Of a stretch of DNA of 64,000 nt, positions 27,404-36,513 are shown piece by piece. The notes beneath the pieces are model-generated. The model worked only from the letters and a program-made list of their open reading frames with translations, was not told the origin of the DNA and made no database searches. The stretch is from Bacteroidota bacterium (GTDB lineage: Bacteria; Bacteroidota; Bacteroidia; Chitinophagales; Chitinophagaceae). The DNA is taken from contig VGFT01000002.1 in NCBI GenBank assembly GCA_016868775.1, positions 259,830 through 323,829 on the forward strand. The letters run 5' to 3'. The translations under genes were made by a program, and so were the position numbers. Positions within the stretch are counted from its first letter, which is position 1; every line of letters starts with the position of its first letter.

Positions 27404-28360
27404 CTACTTATCGGAGCCTTTGCGTTTGTTTCCTTCGGTCGGTGGCGGCGGAGAAGTTGGAGGCGGAGGAAAACTTGTTGGGGGAGCCTCGGGAGCCTTG
27501 TTGGCAACGGATAAAATTTGAATTTCGAATTTTAGGTGCTCATATCCTTTTATGCCGTTGGATCCCATGGGGCCATACCCTTGCATCGAAGGCAAGTAAA
27601 GGATGCCTTTGGCTCCTGGTCGAAAAGATCGAATGCCCTCGTCAAATCCGGGAATCATTTGACCGGCTCCAACCGTAAAGCTTAAGGGTTCCGTATGTTG
27701 AAAACTGGTATCTACATTGCTGTCAAAAATCTTTCCATCAAACGTGCGACCGGTATAATTAACAGAAACGTATTTGCCGCTGTCGATCAAGTTGCCAGTA
27801 CCGGGTTCGAGAATCTGTACAAATACGCCGTTGGGGGTACGCGTTGCTGTTGCCGAATTCTTTTTTACATAGGCCGCTACTTCTTCGATCTCTTTTTTCT
27901 TGAATGCCTCAACTTCTTTGTCCGCGTCGATCATGCGCAAGTTGTCGTTATCAAAAATTGCCAGTACTTTCACTCGAGTAATAATCCGATCTCCCTTTTT
28001 AAAGGAGGGGGGTAAGCCTCCGGGACTTCTTTTCATGAAAGTATCAATCAGCTGTGTAGCGATGACGCTGTCGCCCAGCCGCAACTGAGACCAAATCTCA
28101 GATATATCGTAGGGGAATGACTGGTTTACGACAGGTATATAATTTGGTATTTTTCCTTTGTTGGTAAAAACCACACTGTCGTTGATTGACTGGGTAATCG
28201 CCAACTTTAGAAAGCCACCCATTTTTACTTTCGGCTGTTTGGCATCGGAGAAAATCTGATAAGGCATTCCTCCGGGGGTCTTTTTAAGGTTTGCCAGTTG
28301 ACAGGCAGTGATAAAAAGTGCGCCAAACAATAAAAGGCTTAGGTTGATTTTCAGGTTCAT
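27404..28360 (-). CDS. FKBP-type peptidyl-prolyl isomerase lipoprotein
   Basis: 318-residue exported isomerase. The signal peptide ends in a lipobox (LFITACQ, Cys20), so it is probably a lipoprotein. The C-terminal FKBP domain is clear: GKYVSVNYTGRTFDGKIFDSN, FTVGAGQMIPGFDEGIRSFRPGAKG and YLPSMQGYGPMG. The N-terminal ~150 residues resemble the chain-binding half found in other Bacteroidota FKBP lipoproteins. The tail is proline-rich (SFPPPPTSPPPPTEG) and basic. It overlaps the nrnA gene by 4 bp (ATGA), so the two are translationally coupled. Confidence 0.92.
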   Translation of the reverse strand: MNLKINLSLLLFGALFITACQLANLKKTPGGMPYQIFSDAKQPKVKMGGFLKLAITQSINDSVVFTNKGKIPNYIPVVNQSFPYDISEIWSQLRLGDSVIATQLIDTFMKRSPGGLPPSFKKGDRIITRVKVLAIFDNDNLRMIDADKEVEAFKKKEIEEVAAYVKKNSATATRTPNGVFVQILEPGTGNLIDSGKYVSVNYTGRTFDGKIFDSNVDTSFQHTEPLSFTVGAGQMIPGFDEGIRSFRPGAKGILYLPSMQGYGPMGSNGIKGYEHLKFEIQILSVANKAPEAPPTSFPPPPTSPPPPTEGNKRKGSDK

Positions 28361-29376
28361 GTGTTTGTTTTGTTTAACTCCGCCCGGTATTGAGGGAGTA
28401 TATTTTTAAAAAATTCAACGGTTCCATTTAACGTGTCGCTGCTTCTTCCGCCGGCTGCATGAAAATGTCCGCCGCCTTCAAAGTGCTTACGGGCAAATTG
28501 ATTGCAGTCAAAATCGCCCTTGCTGCGAAAACTCCACTTTCGTTCTTCGTCCCGATCGATGCAAAGCGCAACGAGGCGAATGCCCTGAATGGAATGAGGT
28601 ATATTCACTAGCCCATCCGTATCGCCGGTACGAATTTGAAAACGAAGCAAGTCTGATTTGGGGATCGCGATCAGGGCGGCATTGTACTCATAGAATACCT
28701 CCATCCGATTGCTTAGAACATGCCCCATGAAACGAAGCCTGTTTTCCAAATAATTATCGTAAAGCCCCTCATAGACCCGTCCATGATCCAGCCCCCGATC
28801 CTTTAAGTCGGCTACCATTCGATGCACGGCTGCGGTGGCCGAGTCGAACCGAAACGAGCCGGTGTCGCCTACCACCCCGGCGTATAAACAGGCGGCCAGA
28901 TCGCCATCAATTCGCTCCGCATTACCAGAACCAACAATAAAATCATAGATCAATTCGCAGGTGGAGCTTTTGGCCGTATCGCTGATGCCGAACTGAAAGG
29001 AAGGCGTATCGGGTTGTTGATGATGGTCGATCAAGATCTTCGTACAATTGGCCTGTGCCAAGGATTCAGCCAGATGTTTGGTGCGGTGAAAGATGTTAAA
29101 GTCCAAGCAGAAAAGCCAATCTGCCTCCGAGATCGTGTTCGCAACCCATTCTTTATGTTGTTCAAAGTCGACTACTTGTTTGGCACCCGGCATCCAACTC
29201 ACCCAGCCGGCCCAGTTGGTGGGTGAAACCGCTGTTACCGCGTGACCAAGTTTCTCCAAAAAGAGCTTCAGTCCCAACATGGATCCCATGGCATCTGCAT
29301 CCGGTTTTTGGTGTGTAGTAATCACAACCTTCCGGGGAGCGGAAAGCAAGGGATAGAGATCGGAAAGCGGTTTCAT
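28357..29376 (-). CDS. DHH/DHHA1 phosphoesterase, NrnA-like
   Basis: 339-residue cytosolic phosphoesterase of the DHH family, related to NrnA, which removes nucleotides from oligoribonucleotides and dephosphorylates pAp. Metal-binding motifs: THQKPDADAMGS, CLDFN, LIDHHQQPD (the DHH motif) and GVVGDTGSFRFDS. The C-terminal DHHA1 motif is GGGHFHAAGG. The start at 29376 lies 10 nt after a TACTTTTG element. The FKBP gene follows with a 4-bp overlap. Confidence 0.92.
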   Translation of the reverse strand: MKPLSDLYPLLSAPRKVVITTHQKPDADAMGSMLGLKLFLEKLGHAVTAVSPTNWAGWVSWMPGAKQVVDFEQHKEWVANTISEADWLFCLDFNIFHRTKHLAESLAQANCTKILIDHHQQPDTPSFQFGISDTAKSSTCELIYDFIVGSGNAERIDGDLAACLYAGVVGDTGSFRFDSATAAVHRMVADLKDRGLDHGRVYEGLYDNYLENRLRFMGHVLSNRMEVFYEYNAALIAIPKSDLLRFQIRTGDTDGLVNIPHSIQGIRLVALCIDRDEERKWSFRSKGDFDCNQFARKHFEGGGHFHAAGGRSSDTLNGTVEFFKNILPQYRAELNKTNT

Positions 29377-29386
29377 AAACAGGTTG

Positions 29387-29394
29387 CAAAAGTA
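29387..29394 (-). promoter_or_regulatory. -7 promoter element TACTTTTG of nrnA-FKBP operon
   Basis: Exact TAnnTTTG match on the minus strand, 10 nt before the ATG at 29376. Confidence 0.55.
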
Positions 29395-29415
29395 CTTCTT
29401 CTGCTCTATATGCCC

Positions 29416-29423
29416 TACCTTTG
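29416..29423 (+). promoter_or_regulatory. -7 promoter element TACCTTTG of ndk
   Basis: Exact TAnnTTTG match 18 nt before the ndk ATG at 29442. It implies that an in-frame start at 29421, inside the element, is not used. Confidence 0.55.
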
Positions 29424-29441
29424 CGGCGCAAATCTATTACA

Positions 29442-29858
29442 ATGAGTAACCGCACATTCACCATGATCAAGCCCGACGCCTTTCGAAAGGGACATACCGG
29501 CGCCATTCTGGATCAAATTCAAAAAGCAGGCTTTCAGTTGAAAGCCATGAAAATGCTAAAACTATCCCGTGAAAAAGCCGGAGAGTTTTATGCCATTCAT
29601 AAAGAACGCCCTTTCTACGGCGAACTGGTCGCTTTCATGAGCTCCGGTCCCATCGTGGCCGCGATCCTCGAAAAAGACAATGCCGTGGAGGATTTCCGAA
29701 AACTGATTGGAGCCACTGACCCCGCCAAAGCGGAGCCCGGAACCATCCGCAAGCAATTTGCCTCCTCCGTCGGGGAAAACGCGATTCACGGAAGCGACAG
29801 CGACGCCAATGCAAAAATTGAAGGCGATTTTATGTTCAGCGGACTGGAACAATTCTGA
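29442..29858 (+). CDS. ndk: Nucleoside diphosphate kinase
   Basis: Transfers the gamma phosphate between nucleoside triphosphates and diphosphates through a phosphohistidine. 138 residues, normal size. The family opening [13 protein letters not shown] is present and the catalytic histidine is His116 in NAIHGSDS. The start at 29442 ([12 protein letters not shown]) is set by the promoter element and family length. Single-gene transcript closed by a terminator. Confidence 0.97.
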   Translation: MSNRTFTMIKPDAFRKGHTGAILDQIQKAGFQLKAMKMLKLSREKAGEFYAIHKERPFYGELVAFMSSGPIVAAILEKDNAVEDFRKLIGATDPAKAEPGTIRKQFASSVGENAIHGSDSDANAKIEGDFMFSGLEQF

Positions 29859-29877
29859 TCGTAACCAAATCATCCCT

Positions 29878-29902
29878 AAAGCCCTTCTCCTGGAGGGCTT
29901 TT
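29878..29902 (+). terminator. Intrinsic terminator of ndk
   Basis: Stem AAAGCCCT / AGGGCTTT with an 8-nt loop, followed by a T-run up to 29903. The first bases after the run lie at the 3' end of the convergent DUF2141 gene. Confidence 0.8.
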
Positions 29903-30355
29903 TTATTGTCCCATTCGAAGCCGAATGGGGATTTCATTTTTTCCCGGTTGTAAGGTAAAACGGGCTTTGGAGAATTTAGGAGGACCAAAAGCGCCCATTA
30001 CTTTGTTTGAAAATCCGAGTGGCTCGGTTGGAATTCCAACAAAATTTACATTTAACCGGCCATCGCCATTTTGGTCGTGTATCACCGACAATGCGTAGGT
30101 GCCGGGGGGCAAGGAAGCAATATTCAAACTTAGGGCTCGCTCAGTGACATTCACAAAGCCACTGCGATAGGCTTTTTGCGGGTTGTCGGGAAAACCGTCG
30201 GCCGATGAATACAGACTATATAAGATCCGCCCCTGGGTTATTTGAATACCACTGATCGAAACAATCAAGGTTGACTGGGCATTTGCTCTAGTCCCCCCAA
30301 GTATCAATAGCAGCAGCAACAACAATTGCATATATCGTTCAACTTGAAAATTCAT
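29903..30355 (-). CDS. Secreted DUF2141-like protein
   Basis: 150-residue exported protein. The signal peptide is very leucine-rich (MQLLLLLLLILGGTRANAQ). The mature part is DUF2141-like: GRILYSLYSSADGFPDNPQKAYRSG (two parts), LPPGTYALSVIHDQNGDG and LGFSNKVMGAFGPPKFSKA. The start at 30355 overlaps the previous stop by 4 bp (ATGA), giving MNFQVERY before the signal peptide; an internal ATG at 30331 is also possible. Last gene of the hutU operon. Function unknown. Confidence 0.82.
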   Translation of the reverse strand: MNFQVERYMQLLLLLLLILGGTRANAQSTLIVSISGIQITQGRILYSLYSSADGFPDNPQKAYRSGFVNVTERALSLNIASLPPGTYALSVIHDQNGDGRLNVNFVGIPTEPLGFSNKVMGAFGPPKFSKARFTLQPGKNEIPIRLRMGQ

Positions 30356-30765
30356 TTGGCAGGAAATGAGGTGGCCGAACACAAAGTGACCGACGATTTC
30401 TGCGAGATAGAAAGTTCAGTCAGAATTTGATTACTCTTTTTTTCCAACGGTTTAAGGTTGAATTGGCTGACTTGGATCCGGTTGCCTTTGATCGTTCCCG
30501 TTACAACCGCCTGGCGAATGGCATTGCAAAATCCGTCCTCCTCGTGTGCATCACCGTGCGCATCGAGATTCGTACCATCGAGAAAATAGATCCTTCCCTT
30601 GACACGGATCGCCAGGTCACAACCCTGGGGTTCTTTAACCTTGAATTTGCACTGTGCACAGCTCGCTTCAACGGTTTTTTGATTGATGTTCTTGGACTTC
30701 TTCTGCGCTTGTAGGGCTTGTGTTAGAAGTCCAACCGTCAACAGCAGCAAATAAAACTTTTTCAT
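30352..30765 (-). CDS. Secreted cysteine-containing protein (DUF6370-like)
   Basis: 137-residue exported protein with a signal peptide (MKKFYLLLLTVGLLTQALQAQ). The conserved segment ASCAQCKFKVKEPQGCDLAI and the block GDAHEEDGFCNAIRQA, with four cysteines in total in these two blocks, resemble DUF6370. Metal or redox binding is suggested by the cysteines and histidines but is not proven. It overlaps the ABC ATPase gene and the DUF2141 gene by 4 bp each, so all three are translationally coupled. Confidence 0.78.
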   Translation of the reverse strand: MKKFYLLLLTVGLLTQALQAQKKSKNINQKTVEASCAQCKFKVKEPQGCDLAIRVKGRIYFLDGTNLDAHGDAHEEDGFCNAIRQAVVTGTIKGNRIQVSQFNLKPLEKKSNQILTELSISQKSSVTLCSATSFPAK

Positions 30766-31700
30766 GCATTGGGATTTAAGTCAACAAAAATACCAACTTC
30801 TTGTCCAATCGAATGATGACGATTTTGGTCCATCACGAGGAAGGTGTCTTCGTTCGATTGCACCGTGTAGAGCGCGCCGTTTCCCGCATATTGTTTTTTT
30901 TGGATCACACCAGATAGCGCGGATGAATTTGGTTCAACGATTCGTAACCGTTCGGGTCGAATGATCGTTAAATCTCCCTTCTTTCCCATCGGTATCAGGT
31001 TGTACGGACCCAACAGTTGGGCGATGTACGCATCTTTAGGGTTTTCGTAAAGTTCCTCCGGACTTCCAATTTGCATGCACGCTCCTTTGCGCATAGCCAA
31101 CATACGATCGGCCCAGCCCAGTATCTCGGTAGGATGATGTGATACGATCACCAGCGTTATGCCCTGGTGCTGATGCAAGTCGTCCAATACCTCTTGCAGG
31201 ATGTTCCGATGACTGTTATCCAAATGCGAAAAGGGCTCATCCAACAACAATAGCTGAGGATGTTTGGATAATTCTATGGCCAAGGCAACCCGTTGCCGCT
31301 CACCTCCCGAGAGCTGATCGGTCATGCGGTGAAGTAAGTCACCGATCCGACAAAGATCGGCCAGCTTCCGGTCCAGCTCTTGCTCTTGTAGGCTATGTCG
31401 CTCCAACAGATCCACCACCCGGTAATGGCTGCGTAAATCGACCGATTGCGAGAGGTAGGAAATTGCAGGGTGACCAGGAAGCAATCTTTCACTTGGACCT
31501 TTCACGCGCGCTCCTTCATAAAGGACCTGACCACCATCCAAATCCAATAGTCCCGATAAACATTTCAGCAGCGTCGTTTTTCCAGAGCCGGTTTCGCCAA
31601 TCACGGCCAAACGTTCTCTCGGTTCAATCGTGAGATCAAGCGGATGCAGTACGGTTTGCTCGGCGTAGGATTTGGTGATGGCGCGGGCGACTAAAGACAT
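30762..31700 (-). CDS. Orphan ABC transporter ATP-binding protein
   Basis: 312-residue ATPase of the PotA/FbpC-like class. Walker A is GETGSGKTT, the signature is LSGGERQRVAL, Walker B is LLLLDEPF, and the switch histidine is in IVSHHP. The C-terminal ~80 residues resemble a TOBE-type regulatory domain. No permease or binding protein is adjacent, so the transporter partner is unknown. The start at 31700 (MSLVARAITKSY) lies 16 nt after the hutU stop; longer starts would overlap hutU. It is coupled to two small secreted proteins downstream. Confidence 0.88.
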   Translation of the reverse strand: MSLVARAITKSYAEQTVLHPLDLTIEPRERLAVIGETGSGKTTLLKCLSGLLDLDGGQVLYEGARVKGPSERLLPGHPAISYLSQSVDLRSHYRVVDLLERHSLQEQELDRKLADLCRIGDLLHRMTDQLSGGERQRVALAIELSKHPQLLLLDEPFSHLDNSHRNILQEVLDDLHQHQGITLVIVSHHPTEILGWADRMLAMRKGACMQIGSPEELYENPKDAYIAQLLGPYNLIPMGKKGDLTIIRPERLRIVEPNSSALSGVIQKKQYAGNGALYTVQSNEDTFLVMDQNRHHSIGQEVGIFVDLNPNA

Positions 31701-31716
31701 GGCTCTGCGTAGGTGG

Positions 31717-33393
<1,677 letters not shown>

Positions 33394-33397
33394 GGTG

Positions 33398-33405
33398 CAA
33401 ATATA
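33398..33405 (-). promoter_or_regulatory. -7 promoter element TATATTTG of hutU
   Basis: Exact TAnnTTTG match on the minus strand, ending 4 nt before the ATG at 33393, so the mRNA is probably leaderless or nearly so. Confidence 0.6.
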
Positions 33406-33456
33406 CTGTGGATATTCGCGGGGAAAAGGATAACTTGAAGCCCCGAAATCCTACTT

Positions 33457-34164
33457 ATGAGTATTCACATTAGCGCACCAGAAGGTCAGATTGCCGAGGT
33501 TGTTTTGATGCCCGGTGATCCCCTTCGGGCTCGTTTCATGGTCAAGAAATTCCTGACTGGTGCCGAGCTGGTTAGCCAGACCCGAAACATTTATTTCTAC
33601 ACCGGCAATTACATGGGCAAACGGATCACCATCGGCGCCAGTGGCATGGGCTGTCCTTCCATCGGTATTTATTCCTATGAGCTCTTCTCCTTCTACGGCG
33701 TTCAAACCATCATCCGGATTGGAACCTGCGGGGCTTATCAAACCAATCTTTCTTTGTACGACCTATTACTCACCGATCTTGCCTGTAGTGAGTCGAGCTA
33801 CGCCCTTCATGCATGGGGACTACCCACCGAATCCATTCAGGCACCTGGTATAGCTACGAATAAGATTGAGTTAACAGCTTTAAATCAATCAAAATCAGTT
33901 AAAAAAGTAAATATTCATTCCTCTGATGTTTTTTATCGAAAGGAGTCTGGAATACCGGCTATTGCCACTAAATATCGGTGCCAGGCGGTGGAAATGGAGG
34001 CTTTTGCTTTGTTTGCCAATGCGCAGGAGTTGGGTAGATCGGCTGCTACCTTGTTGACGGTTTCGGATATCATTCCTACGCATGAAAAGATTTCTGCCGA
34101 TCAGCGCGAAACGGCTTTATTGCCCATGATGGAAATAGCGTTGGAATCGGCCCGAGCGCTTTGA
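33457..34164 (+). CDS. deoD: Purine nucleoside phosphorylase, DeoD type
   Basis: Phosphorolysis of purine nucleosides, 235 residues, the size of the hexameric DeoD type. Motifs: EVVLMPGDPLRARF (phosphate and nucleoside binding), GASGMGCPSIGIYS, RIGTCGAY, VEMEAFALF and the late VSDIIP with the catalytic aspartate. It lies between the hutU and hutH genes on the opposite strand. Its stop abuts the stop of hutH with no spacer. A near-consensus TAACTTG lies about 20 nt before the ATG. Confidence 0.94.
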   Translation: MSIHISAPEGQIAEVVLMPGDPLRARFMVKKFLTGAELVSQTRNIYFYTGNYMGKRITIGASGMGCPSIGIYSYELFSFYGVQTIIRIGTCGAYQTNLSLYDLLLTDLACSESSYALHAWGLPTESIQAPGIATNKIELTALNQSKSVKKVNIHSSDVFYRKESGIPAIATKYRCQAVEMEAFALFANAQELGRSAATLLTVSDIIPTHEKISADQRETALLPMMEIALESARAL

Positions 34165-35724
34165 TCAGAGGCTAAAGGCGGTAAATTCTCCGTTTAGGTT
34201 TATTTTTTCTGAGGTGGCGGCTTCTTCCGAGACCTGTACAAGGGTTCCTTCCCGTAGGTAGGTCCTCAATTTTTCAAGGTCGATCGAGAAGATTCGGTCC
34301 TCTTTCGCGAAGGGAACAACTTGTTGTACAGAATCGATGACTGCTTCGAGGATGGGCGAGTTTTTTAGCGGGCGGCGGAACTCAAATCCTTGTACGGCGC
34401 TTAGCAATTCAACGGCCAGGATGTATTCGAGGTTGTCGAGTATCTGGTGCAACTTACGTCCGCTGATCGATCCCATACTTACGTGATCTTCTTGCCCAAG
34501 CGAAGTTGGAATGCTGTCGGCGCTGGCCGGGAAGCAGAGGGTTTTGTTTTCGGTGACCAGCGCGGCGGATGTGTATTGGGGGATCATCAGTCCGGAGTTG
34601 AGTCCCACGTTCTCCATCAAGAGCGTTGGCAATCCAAATTTCCCTTCGATCAGCAGATAGGATCGACGGTCGCTGATGTTTCCGATTTCGGCGGCTGCCA
34701 GACATGCATAGTCGAGTGGCAGGGCCAGGGGTTGGCCGTGAAAATTGCCCCCGCTGATGGTATCATCGGCTCCAAAAAGAATGGGGTTATCGGTAATAGA
34801 ATTCAGTTCTACTTCGGTGAGTTGTTTGAGATGAAGCCAGGCGTTACGCGAAGCGCCATGAACTTGTGGCATGCAACGGATCGAGTACGGGTCTTGCACG
34901 CGGTTGCAGTTGGCGTGACTTTTCAGATTCGCTGAGTTCATCAATAGCATGCGCAATCGATGGGCCACCAGCATGGATCCGTTGAACGGCCGGAGTTGAT
35001 GCAACCGTTCATCGAAGGGAGCGTTGGTGCCTTGGAGGGTTTCGAGGGATAGGGCTCCGATCAGATCGGCTGATTGCAGTATTATATGAAAACGACTTAC
35101 AGCACTGACGGCATGCGCGAGAATGAATTGGGTTCCGTTGATCAGGGCTAGTCCTTCTTTGGGTCCAAGTATCAGCGCCTCCATTCCGGTTTGTTGAAAC
35201 AGCGCGTTGGTTGGCATTCGCTTTCCCTTCCAGATCACCTCCCCCATTCCGATCAACGGCAAAAAAAGATGGGATAAGGGGGCCAGGTCGCCCGAGGCGC
35301 CCACGCTTCCTTTTTCGGGCACGACCGGAAGTGCATCTTCATTTAGGTGCCAGAGAATACGATCCAGGGTTTGGGGACGGATGCCACTGTGTCCGTACGC
35401 AAGGGAATGAAGTTTGGTCAGCAGCATGAGTCGCACGATCTCGGAACTGACCGGCTCTCCTACGCCAACGCTGTGGCTTTGCAGGATCTTGTGTTGAAGA
35501 ATTTCTGCGTCCTCGGCATCGATGGCGGTATGGGCTAATATACCAAAGCCCGTATTGATGCCATAGACGGTCCGATTGCTGTCGAGGATCTGCTGCACCC
35601 AATTGGAAGAAACCTGAATTTTTTCCCGGGCCTTGTCAGATACTACCGGCATACCCGCTCCACGGACCATTCGAATGGCATCTGCCACCGACATACAATC
35701 AACACCAAGCTGAAATGATCTCAT
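34165..35724 (-). CDS. hutH: Histidine ammonia-lyase
   Basis: First enzyme of histidine degradation, releasing ammonia to form urocanate. 519 residues. The MIO cofactor is formed from Ala143-Ser144-Gly145 in GSVGASGDLAPLSHLF; the active-site tyrosine region is VYGINTGFG (Tyr54); further family segments are NGTQFILAHAVSAVSR and SISGRKLHQILDNLEYIL. The start ATG at 35724 follows a stretch of five AGTTTG motifs and sits 74 nt downstream of the split tRNA. hutU lies on the same strand beyond deoD; hutI and hutG are not in the window. Confidence 0.96.
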   Translation of the reverse strand: MRSFQLGVDCMSVADAIRMVRGAGMPVVSDKAREKIQVSSNWVQQILDSNRTVYGINTGFGILAHTAIDAEDAEILQHKILQSHSVGVGEPVSSEIVRLMLLTKLHSLAYGHSGIRPQTLDRILWHLNEDALPVVPEKGSVGASGDLAPLSHLFLPLIGMGEVIWKGKRMPTNALFQQTGMEALILGPKEGLALINGTQFILAHAVSAVSRFHIILQSADLIGALSLETLQGTNAPFDERLHQLRPFNGSMLVAHRLRMLLMNSANLKSHANCNRVQDPYSIRCMPQVHGASRNAWLHLKQLTEVELNSITDNPILFGADDTISGGNFHGQPLALPLDYACLAAAEIGNISDRRSYLLIEGKFGLPTLLMENVGLNSGLMIPQYTSAALVTENKTLCFPASADSIPTSLGQEDHVSMGSISGRKLHQILDNLEYILAVELLSAVQGFEFRRPLKNSPILEAVIDSVQQVVPFAKEDRIFSIDLEKLRTYLREGTLVQVSEEAATSEKINLNGEFTAFSL

Positions 35725-35735
35725 TAAAAATGTTT

Positions 35736-35776
35736 CAAACTACCCAAACTTTCAAACTTCTCAAACTTTTCAAACT
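35736..35776 (-). repeat. Five AGTTTG motifs at 8-9 nt period upstream of hutH
   Basis: Five AGTTTG hexamers (CAAACT on the plus strand) begin at plus positions 736, 745, 753, 762 and 771 of the 35-kb block, a spacing of 9, 8, 9, 9. They lie directly before hutH in its sense orientation. A very similar array stands upstream of ychF (51734-51774). Confidence 0.7.
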
Positions 35777-35794
35777 AGCGGGGCTTGCCCCGCT
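35777..35794 (-). terminator. GC-rich hairpin just after the split tRNA
   Basis: Perfect 8-bp inverted repeat AGCGGGGC / GCCCCGCT with a 2-nt centre, starting 3 nt after tRNA residue A73. No clear T-run follows, so it may be a 3' processing or stability element rather than a strict intrinsic terminator. Confidence 0.55.
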
Positions 35795-35836
35795 CTGTGA
35801 TCCGGATTGGATTCAAACCAATGACCTGCTGCTTAG

Positions 35837-36457
35837 CTTACCCGCTACGGCTTTCGCCGCTCCTATTGGATTTGGGGTCTGGACTATAACTTCACCATTT
35901 CAGGTGTGCCACGTTTAGTCTCTACGGAACCTTTCGAAAATCCTCGGCATAATGTATACGAAGGCGTTGGTAGTTTCGAGGCGTTTTTACTCTCAAGGAG
36001 ATTGAATTCTTGTAATTTTTCGGTTCTAAATAATTACAGGCATCCGTCTGTGGACAATAGATGGCGTATAGATCAATAAACGCTTTGTTTACTTTACGAG
36101 TTATTACGCCATGTGAGGTGCTGTATGAATTAGAAAAAGGGATTTCAATCTTACCGCTTTGTGTCATATTTCTGTATTTCACCTGAACAGATTTACATGT
36201 CCCCTTTTTATAAATAATAAGGTCAAAGGGGGCATGTTCCGTCTCCGGGGTAGAAATCAGAAATCCTTGCAGACACAAATCAATCTTGACCTTCAAAACG
36301 CCCAGATCTCCTTTGGTTTTCGTGTGATGTATGAACATCCATTAAAGATCTAAAGTTTCCTCGGGGTTGCCTTACTACTTATGGGTAGGTTAGGGTTCAC
36401 CGATACGGTGGCATCCACTTGGCCGGTTTTGTTTCCCGGACAAGGCTCCATTTGTTA
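35837..36457 (-). ncRNA. Group I intron (Azoarcus/cyanobacterial tRNA type) in tRNA-Arg
   Basis: 621 nt between the tRNA exons. The 5' exon ends in CUU, which pairs with the guide GAG at 36448-36446 (U-G at the splice site); the last intron base is G (35837), as the mechanism demands. Stems seen: P2 CTTG/CAAG plus CCGG/CCGG; P3 GCCAC(C)GT / ACGTGGC; P4 TCGG/CCGA; P5 CCT/AGG with CTAC/GTAG; P6 GGAAACTTT / AAAGGTTCC (8 of 9 pairs); P7 GACTA (35920-35916) / TAGTC (35886-35882); P8 CACC/GGTG; P9 with CGGC-GAAA-GCCG. The core phrase GTAGAGACTA and the AAGTTATAGTCC phrase match conserved group I core elements. An endonuclease ORF fills the P6 loop. Self-splicing is inferred, not shown. Confidence 0.93.
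35922..36338 (-). CDS. Intron-encoded PD-(D/E)XK homing endonuclease (putative)
   Basis: 138-residue protein encoded wholly inside the group I intron. It starts HHTKTKGDLG, followed by a nuclease-like core: PFDLIIYKKG (Asp39) and SVQVKYR (Gln52, Lys54), an order of KGD...D...QxK like the PD-(D/E)XK nucleases tied to group I introns (the I-Ssp6803I type, whose known host is also an intron in a tRNA gene). The C-terminus is basic and ends in RLRIHYAEDFRKVP. Its last four codons and the stop form the 3' strand of P6 and the start of the core joining region. The ORF is more AT-rich than its neighbours. Probable role: cutting intronless tRNA-Arg alleles to spread the intron. No membrane segment or signal peptide. 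Confidence 0.82.
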   Translation of the reverse strand: MFIHHTKTKGDLGVLKVKIDLCLQGFLISTPETEHAPFDLIIYKKGTCKSVQVKYRNMTQSGKIEIPFSNSYSTSHGVITRKVNKAFIDLYAIYCPQTDACNYLEPKNYKNSISLRVKTPRNYQRLRIHYAEDFRKVP

Positions 36458-36513
36458 AAGGCAGCTGCTCTATTCAACTGAGCTACCGGACCAATAAAAC
36501 AAAGAACCAATCA

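Larger units (their letters stand above)
35798..36492 (-). tRNA. tRNA-Arg(UCU) interrupted by a group I intron
   Basis: Two exons: 5' half 36492-36458 (35 nt) and 3' half 35836-35798 (39 nt). Joined, they give a 74-nt tRNA. The acceptor stem GGTCCGG / CCGGATC pairs fully with one G-U; the D-stem is GCTC/GAGC; the anticodon stem GCTGC/GCAGC pairs across the intron; the T-stem is ATTGG/CCAAT; the variable loop is AGGTC; the discriminator is A73. The loop after splicing is CUUCUAA, anticodon UCU. A20, C35 and A73 fit arginine identity. The D-loop has A19 and the T-loop U56, replacing the usual G19-C56 pair. CCA is not encoded. The intron lies between anticodon positions 34 and 35. It is on the strand opposite to ung and upstream of hutH. 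Confidence 0.92.

Noticed and set aside
35715-35918. Plus-strand reading frame of about 67 codons across the tRNA 3' exon and intron end
   Set aside because: It runs antisense through the tRNA and ribozyme core and has no recognisable protein features.
35833-36460. tRNA-Lys(UUU) as the identity of the split tRNA, from exon CTTT plus TAA
   Set aside because: This would require the intron to end in C. Group I introns end in G, and splitting after U34 with the intron ending at G35837 gives UCU with arginine identity bases.
36361-36492. Reading the 36.4-kb tRNA-like sequence as a decayed tRNA fragment or phage attachment site remnant
   Set aside because: The missing half lies 621 nt further along the same strand and restores every stem. 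A degraded fragment or att site would not preserve a group I core between the halves.
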